A stretch of DNA of 64,000 nucleotides from Berkiella sp963829835 (GCA_963829835.1 CAWHKC010000004.1:2989011-3053010); one strand, 5' to 3'. Positions 1 to 13,046 are shown, numbered from the stretch's first letter. Numbers and translations: made by a program. Notes: generated by a model from the sequence alone, not told the origin.

Positions 1-3000
1 CAACTTGAAAATACGCTAAAAATACGACCATCATTCACAAAAAGAATATTCAACTTTATCAAATCACCACTAATCGCCTATTTGGGATCCATTCTTCTTA
101 TTACAGGGTGTCTAACATATGGATTATTAACCAAGGCTTATCAAAATGGAATTAGCAGCAGCTGGCTTATACTATTGGGTATATTAATTGTCATCAGCGG
201 TAGTCAACTCGCTGTTGCATTAGTGAATTTATTTGCAACTTTAATCGTAAAACCAAAACCATTACCAAGAATGGATTTCAGCAAAGGTATTCCTATTTCA
301 TTTAGTACCTTAGTTGCTGTCCCAGCTATGATAGGAACAAAGGCTAACGTAGAATCCTTGATAGAAGCGCTAGAAATACGTTTCTTAGGTAATCGGGATA
401 GTAATTTGTATTTTGCATTACTGAGCGATTTCAATGATGCTCCAACAGAACATATGCCAGAAGACGAAGCATTATTAGCTTTAGCACAAGAACGAATAGA
501 AGCACTCAACAAAGAATACTCTCAAAATAACAATGATATATTCTTTTTATTTCATCGACCTCGTCTGTGGAATGCCAGTGAGCAAGTTTGGATGGGGAAA
601 GAGCGTAAACGCGGAAAACTCGGTGAATTAAATAATTTCCTTTGTGAAAAAAATCAGTCCGGTTTTTCATTAATTGTTGGGAATACTGAGCGGTTATCTA
701 ATATTAAATATGTTATTACTTTAGACATTGATACACAATTACCTCGAGAATCAGCGCGACAATTTGTTGGTACTATGGCTCATCCGTTGAATAGACCACT
801 TCTTGATTCTCAAAAACAAATAGTAATTGATGGGTATGGCATTTTACAACCCCGTATAGCTGAAAGCTTTCATGGTCCAAACATCAGTCGTTATGTGAAA
901 TTATTTGGAAGTGAGTTTGGTATCGATCCTTATACTCGCGCAGTATCTGATGTCTATCAAGATGTCTTCAAAGAAGGTTCCTTCATCGGTAAAGGCATAT
1001 ATGATGTTGGAATGTTTCAGCAAGTATTAGCGAATCGATTTCCTGATAATCGGATACTCAGTCATGATCTGTTAGAAGGATGTTATTTAAGATCGGGGTT
1101 TTTAAGTGATGTACCATTATATGAAAGATCCCCCAATAATTATTTAGCTGACGCTAAACGAAGAACGCGTTGGTGTCGTGGCGATTGGCAACTAATCGGG
1201 TGGTTACTTCCAAGTATAAAGAATCCATTATCAGCCTTATCAAAGTTTAAACTATTTGATAATTTGCGACGAAGTCTCGTTCCAATAGCATTAGTCTTAT
1301 TAATTGCATTAGATTGGACAATTCTTCATTCTCATATTCTATGGTCCAGTGTAATACTTTCTATCGTCATATTGCCCGTGGTAGCAAACAGTTTCATTGA
1401 ATTAATTCGAAAACCTAAAAATGTACTGCCCAATCACCACCTCATTAATATTGCTAGTAGTTTAGGGCGCAGGATTGGACAGTTAATTTTATATTTAGCT
1501 TGTTTACCACATGAAGCTTGGTATAACTTTGTTGCAATTGTACGAACTTGTTGGCGAGTTGTTGTTTCAAAACGGCATCTATTGGAATGGACGCCTTCTG
1601 ATCAAGTTGATCAACGATTACGAGATACACCTAGTGCTTGGCTAACCAATATGTGGATTGGTCCAGTTCTGTCTCTAGCAGCAGTTTTTACTTTATTCAT
1701 TAACCATAGATTTGAATTTCTTATATTTTCAACACCATTATTAGCCCTTTGGCTTACTTCACCCTTTATTGCGCGTTGGTTAAGTAGACCTTTAAAGAGA
1801 AAAGAACCCAAACTGCCTATAACGCAAAGTCGATTTCTACGACATATTTCACGTAAAACATGGGCCTTTTTTGAAAATTTTATTACCATTGAAAATCATT
1901 GGTTACCGCCTGATAATTACCAAGAAACCCCGGTTGAAGTGTTAGCAAGACGTACTTCACCCACCAATATTGGTTTATCACTGCTCGCTGATTTAACAGC
2001 CTATGATTTTGGTTATATCAACATTCGACAGTTACTATCGCGCACCTCTAATGCTTTACAGACGATATCTAAACTAGAACGTTACAGGGGGCACTTATAT
2101 AACTGGTATAACACTGAAACGCTCGCCCCTTTGTTACCACGATATATTTCGACCGTTGACAGTGGGAATTTAGCTGCTCACTTGTTAACATTACGTCAAG
2201 GATTGTTAAAACTCAAGAATGATCCCTTATTGAATATACGGTATTTGGATGGTTTAGATGATACTTGCGATATATTAGAAAAAACTCTTATAACTCCCTT
2301 ACCATTTGCAATACAACATTTTCGACAAATGATAATAAACGCAAGAACATCATTTAGAAATTGGTCAACTGCTTTTAAAAGCGTTCAGGAATTATATGCT
2401 TCTGCAGAGCAACTAAGTAAATTGCTTGAACAAGCAGATTCACCAGATGAAATAGAATGGATGAACAAATTATTAATACAAACTCGTGCATTATATGATG
2501 AAATAAAGTTATTCTATAATATACCCAGCATAACACCTGAATCAACTTTACAAAGTATCGCAAATGAGCTGTCAATAGATTTTAATTTGAACGAAACGCT
2601 ACATCAAGTAATACAAGAAGTAAAAAATAGACTATTAATCATTGACACGCTGGCCTTACAAGCATTTTCATTTGCTCAAATGGATATCAGCTTCCTCTAT
2701 GATGAAGCGAGTCATTTGATGACTATTGGTTTTAATGTTGATGAACAGCGTCAAGATCGCAGTAACTATGATCTACTAGCTTCTGAAGCGCGTCTGGGGT
2801 CTTTTGTCAGTATTGCTCAAGGTCAAGCCCTTCAAGAAAGCTGGTTCGCATTAGGTCGGATGTTGGTAATGAATGCTGGAGAGCCTGTTCTAGTTTCTTG
2901 GAGTGGCTCTATGTTCGAGTATTTAATGCCACTCTTGGTTATGCCTAATTATCCTGGAACTTTGCTTGATCAAACTTATCAAACGGCCGTTAGGCAACAG

Positions 3001-6000
3001 ATAGCTTATGGTAAACAACGCAGTGTGCCATGGGGAGTTTCAGAATCGGGATTTAACGCAAGGGATACCCAATTCAATTATTTATATCGCGCTTTTGGTG
3101 TACCAGGCTTAGGACTTAAACGTGGGTTGGAAGAGGATTTAGTAATTGCACCTTACGCAAGTGCAATGGCTTTGATGGTCTCGCCGATTGCTGCTTGTAA
3201 CAACTTACAACTATTAGCTGACGAAAATTTTCTGGGGAAGTATGGCTTTTATGAAGCGATTGATTATACCCCAAGTCGTTTACCACGTGATAGTAAAAGA
3301 GTTCTTATCCGATCATTTATGGCGCATCATCAAGGAATGAGTTTTCTAGCGATCTCTTATTTGTTGCATCAGCAGCCCATGCAACGGCGTTTTATAGCTG
3401 ATCCTCTATTTCAAGCAACATTATTATTATTACAAGAACGGATCCCTAAGCCCAGTGGCTCTTATTTACAAATACCAAAATCGCCAAGGGGAAGCGCCAT
3501 TTCCAAGACCTCTGAAGCGTCAAGTAGGATATTTAATACACCAAATACACGTACCCCACAAGTTCATCTATTATCTAATGGACGCTATAATTTAGTACTC
3601 ACACAAGCAGGTGGTGGTTATAGTCGATGGAAAGATATTGCTCTTACACGGTGGCGAGAAGATACTACTTGCGATAATTGGGGATTATTCAGTTATATCT
3701 GTGATGTTGGGACTGGTGAGTTTTTTTCGACGAGTTATCAGCCCACGGTGGGCACTACTGAACACTTCAAAACTGTCTTCTCACAAGCACATGTCGAATT
3801 TTATCGAAGAGCCATTTCAATTAATGTTCATACTGAAATTGGCGTTTCACCAGAAGATGATATAGAGTTGCGCCGTTTTCGAATTCATAATCGATCCAAG
3901 ATCCGTCGCATCATTGAATTTACAAGTTATGGTGAAGTTGTCTTAGCACCACAAGGGGCAGATCTTGCACAACCAGCTTTTAGTAATTTATTTGTAGAAA
4001 CAGAAATTTTAGCTGAAAAACGTGCCATTATAGCGACGCGTCGTCCACAAGCTGAAAACGAAGTTTCGCCATGGCTATATCATCTTTTAAATATACATGG
4101 CAATCAAGACTTTACTATGTCGTTTGAAACAGATCGTGCCAATTTTGTTGGACGTTGCCAAACCTTAGCAGCCCCTTTAGCTATGAAAAAAAGTGGTTCT
4201 CTTTCAAATACTCAAGGTGCTGTACTTGATCCCATCGTTGCAATTCGTTGTAGATTAACACTCGAAGCCGATGCTAGTGTCATTGTAGATCTGCTAACGG
4301 GTATTGCCGATACCCGAGACCATTGTGTAGCGATGGTTGATAAATACCAAGATAGGCCTTTAGCTAATCGTATCTTTGGCTTGGCATGGACCTATGGACA
4401 AGTGTTGTTACATCAGCTGAATATTTCAGAAACAGATGCCCAGCTCTATGGAAGACTTGCTGGGGCTATTATATATAGTAGTAGCACCCGTCGTGCTGAT
4501 CCCCGTATTTTAATGAGTAACCGCCGTGGGCAATCCGGATTATGGGGCTATTCCATTTCTGGGGACCTTCCGATCATATTATGTCGAATTGAAGATGAAG
4601 CTAACATTGAACTTGTACGTCAACTAATTCAAGCACAATTGTATTGGAGACATAAAGGACTAGCTGTTGATCTAGTGATCTTAAATGATGAGCAAACCAG
4701 TTATCGACAAACCTTACAAGATCAGATTATGAGCATGATTAGCGCAGCATCAACATCAGACCAAGGTGGAAAAATCATAGCACGCATTGCAGAACAGGTA
4801 CCCCCTGAAGATGCTGTTTTACTGCAATCTGTGGCACGCATCATCCTTTCTGATAAACGAGGTACTTTGAAGGAACAACTCAGTTTACGCCGTTTTAACC
4901 CCCCGCTGCCACCAATCTTGCATGTAAATAAAGTCACTCGTCAGAAGGGTGGGCAAAAACTTAGCCCACTTCCAAATGATTTACAATTTTTTAATGAATA
5001 TGGTGGGTTCACAAAAACAGGCGATGAATACATAATCCGCCTATCAGAACAATATCCAACCCCAGCACCATGGGTGAATATATTAGCTAATCCGAACTTT
5101 GGGACAATGGTGTCTGAAAGTGGTCAAGGCTATACATGGTCTGAAAATGCTCATGAGTTTCGTCTTACACCATGGGAAAACGATCCTATACAAGACCTTT
5201 CAGGTGAATCATTTTATTTGCGTGATGAAGAGACAGGTTTAGTTTGGTCACCCACCCCACTGCCTACCCCAGGAACTGGTGACTATCAAACACGCCATGG
5301 ATTTGGTTATAGCGTTTTTGAGCATATGGAAGATGGTATATATTCGGAACTCTGGGTCTATGTAGCCCTAGATGCATCAGTCAAATTTGCGGTTTTAAAA
5401 ATACGTAATGATTCGCTACGCGATCGCAAATTATCCGCCACAGGTTATGTCAGTTGGGTGCTAGGTGATTTACCGTCTAAAAATGCAATGTATGTGGTTA
5501 CTGAAATAGCTGAAAAAGGTGCCTTACTTGCACAGAATAATTACAATACCGAATTTTCAGATAGAACAGCATTTTTTAATGCCACAACTAAGCATATTTC
5601 ATTGATTGAACGCACAGTCACTGCCGATCGTTCAGAATTTATAGGTCGAAATGGATCAGCTCCGAAAACCAGCTGCACTGATACGTAAACGTTTATCTGG
5701 TCGTGTAGGAGCGGGACTTGATCCTTGTGGCGCGATTCTTTTAGCTTTTGATCTGGCAAAAGGTAAGTCTTGTGATATTGTATTCACCTTAGGAGCAGGC
5801 CTTAATAAGCAAGAAGCAGATGCTTTAGCGGAACGTTATCATGGAATATCTGCAGCTGATGAAGCATTAACAGTCAGTCCGCCAATATTGGCAAAACATG
5901 ATTGGAATGACAAAGGTCAATACACCAGATCCAGGGGTGAATCTTTTAGCAAATGGCTGGTTATTACATCAAGTCTTATCAAGCAGATTATGGGGACGTA

Positions 6001-7388
6001 GTGGCTATTATCAGTCATCTGGTGCCTTTGGTTTCCGAGATCAATTACAAGATGTTATGTCATTAACCCACGTTGCTCCCAAATTATTACGAGCACATAT
6101 ATTATTATGTGCAGCCATCAATTTGATGCCGGCGATGTGCAACATTGGTGGCATCCTCCACAAAACCGTGGTGTACGTACTCGTTGCTCAGATGATTACT
6201 TGTGGCTCCCTTTTGCCATTTGTCACTATATAAAGTCAACAGGAGATATGGATATCCTCAATGAAGCAATTCCCTTCCTCCAGGGTAGACTACTCAAAGA
6301 CCATGAAGAATCCTATTATGAGTTACCGTTAATGGGTACAGAAGGCGTGAAGCTATATCAACATGCCGTACGTGCCATTAATAATGGACTTAAATATGGC
6401 CAACATGGCTTACCTCTAATGGGTTCAGGTGACTGGAATGATGGTATGAACCAGGTCGGCAAAGAGGGTAAAGGTGAAAGTATTTGGCTTGGTTTCTTCT
6501 TGTATGATGTGCTCACTCAATTTGCACCATGTAGCCAAGCGTTATGGCGACATAGCATTTGCATCATTTTGTGAATCCGAAAGTAAAAAACTGCAGCAGC
6601 AAATAGAAATGAATGGTTGGGATGGCCAATGGTATCGTCGTGCTTATTTCGATGATGGTTCGCCTTTAGGATCTTCAGCAAATAGTGAATGTAAAATTGA
6701 TTCTATAGCGCAAAGTTGGTCAGTTTTATCAAGTGCGGCAGAACCAACTCGCGCTAAACAGGCAATGGCTGCACTGTATGATCAACTTGTTTCATCAAAA
6801 GATGGGGTGATTAAATTGCTTGCCCCACCTTTTGATAAATCAACCCCCTATCCTGGCTACATCCAAGGATATCTTCCAGGGATCCGAGAAAATGGCGGTC
6901 AATATACGCATGGCGCTGTATGGGCAGCGATGGCATTTGCAAAATTAGGTGACAAACAGCGCGCTTGGGAATTATTTAATATCCTCAATCCTATTAATCA
7001 TGGTCGCACTCTTGATGAAATTAATCGCTATAAAATTGAACCTTATGTTACTGCTGGTGATGTGTACAGTGTTACGCCACATATTGGGCGTGGGGGTTGG
7101 AGTTGGTATACAGGATCCGCGGGCTGGTTATACCGCCTTGTCATTGAAGTCTTAATCGGAATGCAGCTCGAAAATGGTAACACGTTACGCCTTGCTCCGA
7201 TTCTTCCTGATAGCTGGAATGGTTTTAACCTCGAATATACTTATGGAAGCACAGTTTATAAAATTGACGTTAAACGCGTTAGTGGCAATAGCAGCGTTCT
7301 ATTAGATGGGGTAACATTAGAGGGGAACGTTGTGTCGTTGGTAGATGATAAAAAGAGCCATCAAGTAACATTAAATATTAATTCTTAA
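1..7388 (+). pseudogene. ndvB: cyclic beta-1,2-glucan synthase (NdvB-like), 5' cut by window, frameshifted near 3' end
   Basis: Large inner-membrane enzyme that would polymerise UDP-glucose into cyclic beta-1,2-glucan. The frame is open from base 1, so the true start lies outside the window. Seen in order: a GT84 glycosyltransferase domain with the motif YVITLDIDTQLPRES (base ~709) and RRTRWCRGDWQ; hydrophobic segments near 1270-1400 and 1660-1790; a glycoamylase-like domain (base ~2690-3400); then GH94-type phosphorylase modules with GDWNDGMNQ (base ~6430) and WSWYTGSAGW (base ~7100). The frame is unbroken to ~5655, then must shift at ~5655, ~5915, ~6115 and ~6527 to keep family similarity, and is intact again to the stop. 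The 3' end overlaps the convergent HAD gene by 11 bp. The family assignment is firm. Whether the shifts are real mutations or assembly errors cannot be decided from the sequence alone. Confidence 0.87.
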
Positions 7389-7900
7389 GGATCCAATCTG
7401 TCGCTTCGGTTAATGAATGGACAGTATAATCAGCTGGTGGGTCCGGTTTTTTTTCAGTATATCCTCGATCAATCCAGATAGTTTTACAAGGCGCATTTTG
7501 ACCTGCTCCAATATCTCGCCATCTATCTCCAATCATAAAACTTAAGGTCAAATCGATATCATATTTTTTAGACGCAGCTAACAAAAGTCCTGGCTTTGGT
7601 TTATAACAATCAGCATTTTCCGAGTAACAAATAAAAACATCATCTAAAGGCAGATCCTGTCGCATTTTGCTATAAATGGCGTCTACATCAGCTTGAGTCA
7701 TTAAACCGCGTTCAATATCAGGTTTATTCGTCACACAAATTAATAGATATCCTGCCAATTTTAATCTATCTAAAGAAGGTTTCACTTCAGTCGGAATATC
7801 TAATTCAGAAAGATTGACAGGCGCAACAGGCTTTCCATCTTTAATGATAGCCGTATTTAAAACACCATCTGAATCTAAGAAATACTGCTTTATTTTCCAT
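7378..7900 (-). pseudogene. HAD-IIIA phosphatase, GmhB-like (histidinol/heptose-bisphosphate phosphatase type), frameshifted
   Basis: Short HAD-family phosphatase, last gene of the sugar-phosphate operon. The start ATG at 7900 overlaps the ancestral pgl stop (TATGGAAAATAA). One extra base at ~7879 separates MENKAVFL from the catalytic motif DSDGVLN; after it the frame runs unbroken to 7378. Later motifs are VTNKPDI (motif II region), KPKPG and MIGDRWRDIGAGQ (motif IV), as in the heptose-1,7-bisphosphate / histidinol-phosphate phosphatase group. The cysteine-rich zinc loop of true GmhB is not obvious, so the substrate is uncertain. Its place in the operon suggests action on a sugar phosphate, which is inference. 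Confidence 0.7.
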
Positions 7901-8658
7901 AATCACTCTTTTTTAATTTGCTAGCGGCCATTTTATCTAGATACCAAATATTTTCATTATTCACACATTGAATGAGTTGTGCCGGATATTGTTCAGGCTG
8001 AAATGGTCCTTCAAGTACATTATTGACAGCTATCAGCTTTATCTGTCGCCAGTTACTAAAAAGATAATATTTGATGCATGATTAATGGCAGGAGGCGTCA
8101 ATGTTAATCTAAACATTTTTAGCTCTTGAACCCACAAAGAAGCAACTAATTGATTATTTTTAATCATCAATACTTCACTAAAGGGCATCAGAGAAGCAGT
8201 ATGCGCATTGTCACCTAATCCTAAATACAATAAATCAAATCGAGGAAATTCATTTTCTTTGATATTAAATGTCTTTCGTAGTGTAATCTCATATTCCTTA
8301 GCGGCTACTTCAGGTTCTTTGGCATTTGTTGGCATCCGATATATATTTTCCGATAGAACCGGAACTTTTGAAAACAAATGTTCATAGGCCATATGATAAT
8401 TACTTTGTGCATCCTCAGCGGGTACATAACGCTCATCACCAAAAAAGAATTTGATCTGACTCCAAGGAATACTTTCTTTATACAATTTAATTTGAGTTAA
8501 AGTATCAAAAAACGTTTTAGGGGTATTTCCCACCAGAAAGTACAACCGTAAAAAATTCCTTGGCTGCTAATTGCTTGCTTTTGCAGCGCTTTACAAAATC
8601 CTCAGCAGCCGACACGAATAGCTCAGTCAGATGTTGAAAATATCTTTAACTTATCCAT
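7890..8658 (-). pseudogene. pgl: 6-phosphogluconolactonase, multiple frameshifts
   Basis: Would hydrolyse 6-phosphogluconolactone after Zwf in the oxidative pentose phosphate pathway. The ATG at 8658 overlaps the zwf stop (ATGGATAA). Family motifs are readable across frames: LSGG followed by NTPKTFFD, FFGDERYVP, SNYHMA, PRFDLLYLGLGDNAHTASL and FLVTGD. The longest intact piece is 8545-8039. To keep the family sequence the frame must change after the first eight codons (a TGA follows), between LSGG and NTPKT (~8530), and twice near 8035, after which the C-terminus (PAQLIQ, then ENIWYLD) reads to a TAA at 7890. At least four lesions make this non-functional as it stands. Confidence 0.85.
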
Positions 8659-10156
8659 ATTCATTGAACCATGCTCTTCCATCTTTATGTAATAAAGCAT
8701 CGGCGTCCGCCGGCCCCCAACTTCCTGCTGCATAATTAGGAAAATCATGTGGTTTAACTGAGCCCCATACATCTAGAATGGATTGCACAACTGTCCATGA
8801 AGTTTCCTCCATCTGAGCGTTTTTGAATAAAGTATGATCTCCATTCATGCATTCATACAAAATTGTTTCATAACCTGTTTGAGGCTCTATACCAAAATAA
8901 TCACTATATTTAAATTTCATATCAACTTGCCCTAGTCGTACATCTGGTCCTGGGATCTTTGCATTAAAACGCATTGAAATACCTTCTTCAGGTTGAATAT
9001 TGATCCGCAATAAATTTGGCATTACATTTAAATGTTGACCGCCAAATAAGGTCGACGGGCCCGACTTAAATTGAATGACAATTTCAGATGCATGAGCTTT
9101 TAAACGTTTTCCAGTTCGCAAATAAAAAGGGACATGTAGCCATCTCCAATTATCGAGATACAATTTTAAAGCGACATAGGTTTCGACAGAAGATTCTGGC
9201 GCTACATGTTGTTCAGAACGATATCCCTCATATTGTCCACGAACGGTTTGTGTAAATACTTGTTCTGGAGTTAATATTTGAATAGCTCGAAGTGCCTTCT
9301 CTTTTTCAGCACTAATATATTCGGCTAAAAATGAACCGGGTGGTTCCATCGTAATTAAACTGAGCACTTGAAATAGATGATTGGGCACCATATCACGTAA
9401 AGCGCCAGCATGTTCGTAATATGCACCTCTTAATTCAATCCCTAAGGTCTCTGCAACGGTAATTTGAATATTATCAATATAACGACGATTCCAAATTGGT
9501 TCAAAAATACCATTTGAAAATCGAAAGGCCAGTAAATTCTGGACAGTCTCTTTACCAAGAAAATGATCAATCCGATATATTTGTTGATCTTTCACCACAG
9601 ACAGCAATTCTTTATTCAGTTGTTTCGCAGAAGCTAAATCATGTCCAAACGGTTTCTCAACAACCATGCGTCTAAAATAACGTCCGTCACTTTCAGAAAG
9701 TAATTGCGCGTGTCCAAGCCCAGCTGCAATAGTAGACATAAATTCCGGAGGGGCCGCAAAATAAAACAAAACATTTTTATTGCCCACAACCTTCTCAAGG
9801 TCTTCTAATTTATTTTTTAAGGAAGTATAAACTGCAGGGTCATCAAATTTTCCAGGATAATAATAGACACGATTTACTAAAGAAAGGCCGTATTTTTTTG
9901 CTATAGGATCGGTAACAAATTCCTCAATATCCTTTGTCAATTGTTCTCTAAAGGTGATGTCGGTAAAGGGTTCAAGCGAAATACCAACGATGGTAAATTT
10001 TTCATCCAGCAACCCTTTAGCGCCCAAATTACAAATTGCAGGATAAAGTAGACGTTTTGTCAGATCACCTGAAATGCCAAAAATGACCATAGTACATAAT
10101 GTCGCGGGCTTTTGAATTGTTTCTTGTGCTGAACCTTTATCCATTATAAACCCCAT
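8651..10156 (-). CDS. zwf: glucose-6-phosphate 1-dehydrogenase (intact)
   Basis: Oxidises glucose-6-phosphate to 6-phosphogluconolactone, making NADPH. The 501-residue product is of normal family length with no break. Visible motifs are the N-terminal nucleotide-binding GISGDLTKR, the substrate/catalytic site RIDHFLGKETVQNLL, VVEKPFGHD, and the downstream AGALRDMVPNHLFQ. The start ATG shares its A with the pgi stop (TAATG), so translation is probably coupled; a second ATG four codons in (MDKGSA) is also possible. Its stop overlaps pgl. It is striking that this 1.5-kb gene is clean while both neighbours are riddled with frameshifts, suggesting retained function, perhaps feeding an Entner-Doudoroff route. 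Confidence 0.95.
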   Translation of the reverse strand: MGFIMDKGSAQETIQKPATLCTMVIFGISGDLTKRLLYPAICNLGAKGLLDEKFTIVGISLEPFTDITFREQLTKDIEEFVTDPIAKKYGLSLVNRVYYYPGKFDDPAVYTSLKNKLEDLEKVVGNKNVLFYFAAPPEFMSTIAAGLGHAQLLSESDGRYFRRMVVEKPFGHDLASAKQLNKELLSVVKDQQIYRIDHFLGKETVQNLLAFRFSNGIFEPIWNRRYIDNIQITVAETLGIELRGAYYEHAGALRDMVPNHLFQVLSLITMEPPGSFLAEYISAEKEKALRAIQILTPEQVFTQTVRGQYEGYRSEQHVAPESSVETYVALKLYLDNWRWLHVPFYLRTGKRLKAHASEIVIQFKSGPSTLFGGQHLNVMPNLLRINIQPEEGISMRFNAKIPGPDVRLGQVDMKFKYSDYFGIEPQTGYETILYECMNGDHTLFKNAQMEETSWTVVQSILDVWGSVKPHDFPNYAAGSWGPADADALLHKDGRAWFNEYG

Positions 10157-11888
10157 TATGACTTGAGTGCACGACCCAAAAGTTCATATAACTGTTCTAA
10201 ACCAGCAGTCTTATCTTTCCCTATATGAATACGCAAAACTCTTCTTGATCGTTCAGTGAGCACTTCAAAATCAGCTTCGGCTTGAGCATCAATCACTAAG
10301 CCAAAGGTATAATTTTCACCAGGAATTGGAATATCAGTTGGATGATCAGCTGTAATTTGTAAAAAGACACCCAGTATTGGGTCCCCCTTTGTAATCTTGT
10401 CCTGTTGAATGTAAAAATCGTGGTCCAAAACCTAAACAAGTTGCAACTTTCTTATTATCACGAATAAGGGCCCTACATTGTTGAAGTAAAGCGAAATGTT
10501 GATCAGACATCTTCAATAAAGGCAGATAAATTGACATAATCACCTTGCTTTATACGGCTAAAATGTGCTCTTATAACAGTTTCTAGATTGGTTTCTCCGT
10601 CAATTGCTTATTAATGTCGCGTTTATTTTTTTCATCAGTATAGAGCTGCATATCTGTTTTCAGAAAAATAAGTATTGGATGTTTGAATTTTCTTTGCTTT
10701 GCTCAGTCATTTGCAATAATTTTAGCGGCAAGCATTTTACTGCCTTCAACATCAGGTTGATTAAAGGGATTAATTCCAATAATACTTCCTGCAACAGCCA
10801 CTGCAAGTTCCCAACGAAACAACTCGCCACCAAGTTGCATTTTTGAAGCTAAATTCAACCTTATAACCACTTGATCGGATTTTTCAAGCTCATCAATCGC
10901 ATTATCTTGTTCGACATCGGGAGCATCTTCTAATCGAATATAAACAAATACACGATCATTACCATAACTATCAGGTCTACCTAATGGTTCTTGATCAATA
11001 GGAATAAGACCTTTTCCCTGTTTACCGGTAGATTCAGCCAGAAACTGTTCAATCCAAGCACCTATGGCATGAATACCTGGAGAAGCAATAAGAGTTACTT
11101 TATCTTTACCTAACTTTGCACAAACTCCCAAAATAACACCTAATAAAGCACCTGGGTTTTCTTTGGGAGATACAGATGGGAGAACAAGATTGTCACCATT
11201 TTATCGGCATAATTTAAAAATTCTTCTATATTCACACCCATTAATCCTGAGGGAACCATACCAAAATTGGAAAGTGCAGAATAACGCCCACCAATGGAAG
11301 GAACACCATAAAAGATATCTTTAAAATGTTCTTTTTTAGCAATAGCTTCAAGTTTGGTACCAGGATCGGTAATAGCAATAAAGCGATCACCCACTTCTGA
11401 TTTTCCTAATACAGTTTGTAAACGAGCAGTGAAATATTGTTTAAAAATATTGGGTTCTAAAGTTGAACCAGATTTACTTGATACAATAAAAAATGATTTT
11501 TTCAAATCAATGCTATCTTCAAGATGCTGAATTTGCAAGGGATCAGTTGAATCTAAAATATGTAAAGTAGGATAATCAGCAATTTTCCCAAAAGTTAATG
11601 CCATCATAGCAGGACAGAGACTTGAACCACCCATCCCTAATACGACAATATGTTTATATCCTTGCTTTTTAATATCTTGCGCTAAGGCTACAATGCGTGG
11701 AACATCAGCACGCTCATTCTCAGACACATTTAACCACCCAACCATTGCGTTTCATCTTTATTTGTCCATAATGTAGCATCATCCGTCCCACAAACGTTGA
11801 GTTTATTTTCCTTTTCCCATTGACTTAATTCATCATCGATTGCATTTTTGTGCAGAACCATATGCTTATACTGGAAAATCGAATTCAT
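10156..11888 (-). pseudogene. pgi: glucose-6-phosphate isomerase of the Tal-Pgi type, heavily frameshifted
   Basis: Would interconvert glucose-6-phosphate and fructose-6-phosphate. ATG at 11888 overlaps the tal stop (ATGA). Pieces in order: MNSIFQYKHMV...; WLNVSENERADV, VVLGMGGSSLCP, ILDSTDP, FIVSSKSGSTLEP, PSIGGRYSALS (11745-11140); GVCAKLGKDKVTLIASPG, GLIPIDQEPLG, NPFNQPDVEGSK (11131-10703); GFGPRFLHSTGQ with KGGPNTG (10543-10346); and GVFLQITADHP with RRVLRIHIGKD (10428-10156). The closing part resembles the PGI half of bifunctional transaldolase/PGI proteins rather than E. coli Pgi. At least seven reading-frame breaks are needed (for example ~11740, ~11187, ~10705 and several between 10700 and 10350). 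Confidence 0.85.
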
Positions 11889-13000
11889 GACATCTTCCTC
11901 TTCAATGTTTCCATTAATTGATCAAATGATTTAATAAATTTATCCACCCCTTCAGCTTCAAGCTGATCTGTTACTTTGTCAATATCAATTCCAAGTTCTG
12001 GTAATTGCTGTAAAATCCAATTGGCTTTATCAAATCTTGTTCTAAAAGCAGTTTTGGATTTCCATGATCAAGATAAGCATGCAACGTTTCAATCGGAACC
12101 GTATTAACAGTTTCAGGTCCAATCAGTCCTTCGATATATTTTACATTACTATAAGTAGGATTTTTGGTACTGGTGCTTGCCCAAAGTAATCGTTGTACCC
12201 TTGCACCTTTTTCAGCTAATTTCTCAAATCGTTCACTATTAATAGTTTCTTTATAAATTTGGTAAGCAACTTTTGCTGAAGCTATCGCCACTTGCCCGTG
12301 AATTTGTTTACCAAATGTTGACATTTCATCATTTTTATCAATATTTTTTCAAAGATAGGATCGACTAAAGTATCAATACGACTTAAGAAGAAACTAGCAA
12401 CAGATGCAACATGTTTAATTGGCTGACCACTTGCAGCACGTTCTTCTAAACCAGTCATATAGACTTGCACTACTTCTTGATAGCGTGGTAATCCAAAAAG
12501 CAAAGTCACATTAACATTAATGCCTTCGCTGATTAGTTGTTGGATAGCGGGAAGTCCTTCATTTGTTGCCAGGAACTTTGATCAAAACATTAGGTCTATT
12601 TAGCGCTTTCCACAAACGACGCGCTTCAGTGATGGTTCCATGGGTATCATGAGCAAGATGAGGATTCACTTCTAAACTAACATAGCCATCTTGACCATCA
12701 GTTTTATCATAGAGTGCTCGAAATTCATCGGCAGCAGCTTCTACATCTTTTTGAGTAAGTGTTTCATAAATGGTGTTAATATCTTTATTTTCTTTTTGCA
12801 TTTTCTGAATATCTTGATCATAAATCGTACTTTTGCCAATGGCTTTTTCAAAAATGGAAGGATTTGAAGTCATTCCTCCTAAACCATCTTCCTCAATTAA
12901 TTTTTTAAGTTTGCCACTTGTGATCAAATCACGTTTGATATAATCAAGCCAAATAGATTGTCCAAGCGATTCTAGTTTTTTTAATGGATTATCATTTCAT
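11885..13000 (-). pseudogene. tal: transaldolase (long, Tal-Pgi type), frameshifted
   Basis: Non-oxidative pentose phosphate enzyme transferring a dihydroxyacetone unit. A plausible start is ATG at 13000, with AGGAAA upstream, followed by a shift after two codons into DNPLKKLESLG. Family motifs: GLGGMTSNPSIFEKAI, EVNPHLAHDT, NVLIKVPG (the KVP lysine is the Schiff-base region), VNVTLLF, ASFFLSRID, QRLLWASTSTKNP. Needed frame changes lie at ~12567 (extra A), ~12340 and ~12030. The last piece reads to a TGA at 11885 that overlaps the pgi ATG, so tal and pgi are separate coupled genes here, although both resemble the two halves of the fused enzyme. Confidence 0.85.
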
Positions 13001-13046
13001 CTGATCTATTTCCTGTCAGCTTCATTTTATTTATTTTGCATTTTTT

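Noticed and set aside
204..512. Minus-strand frame inside ndvB
   Set aside because: Antisense shadow of a conserved coding region with no family features; the same applies to most short frames opposite pgm, tkt and the giant gene.
3611..3865. Plus-strand 84-codon frame inside ndvB
   Set aside because: Lies in another frame of the conserved glucan synthase sequence; no ribosome site.
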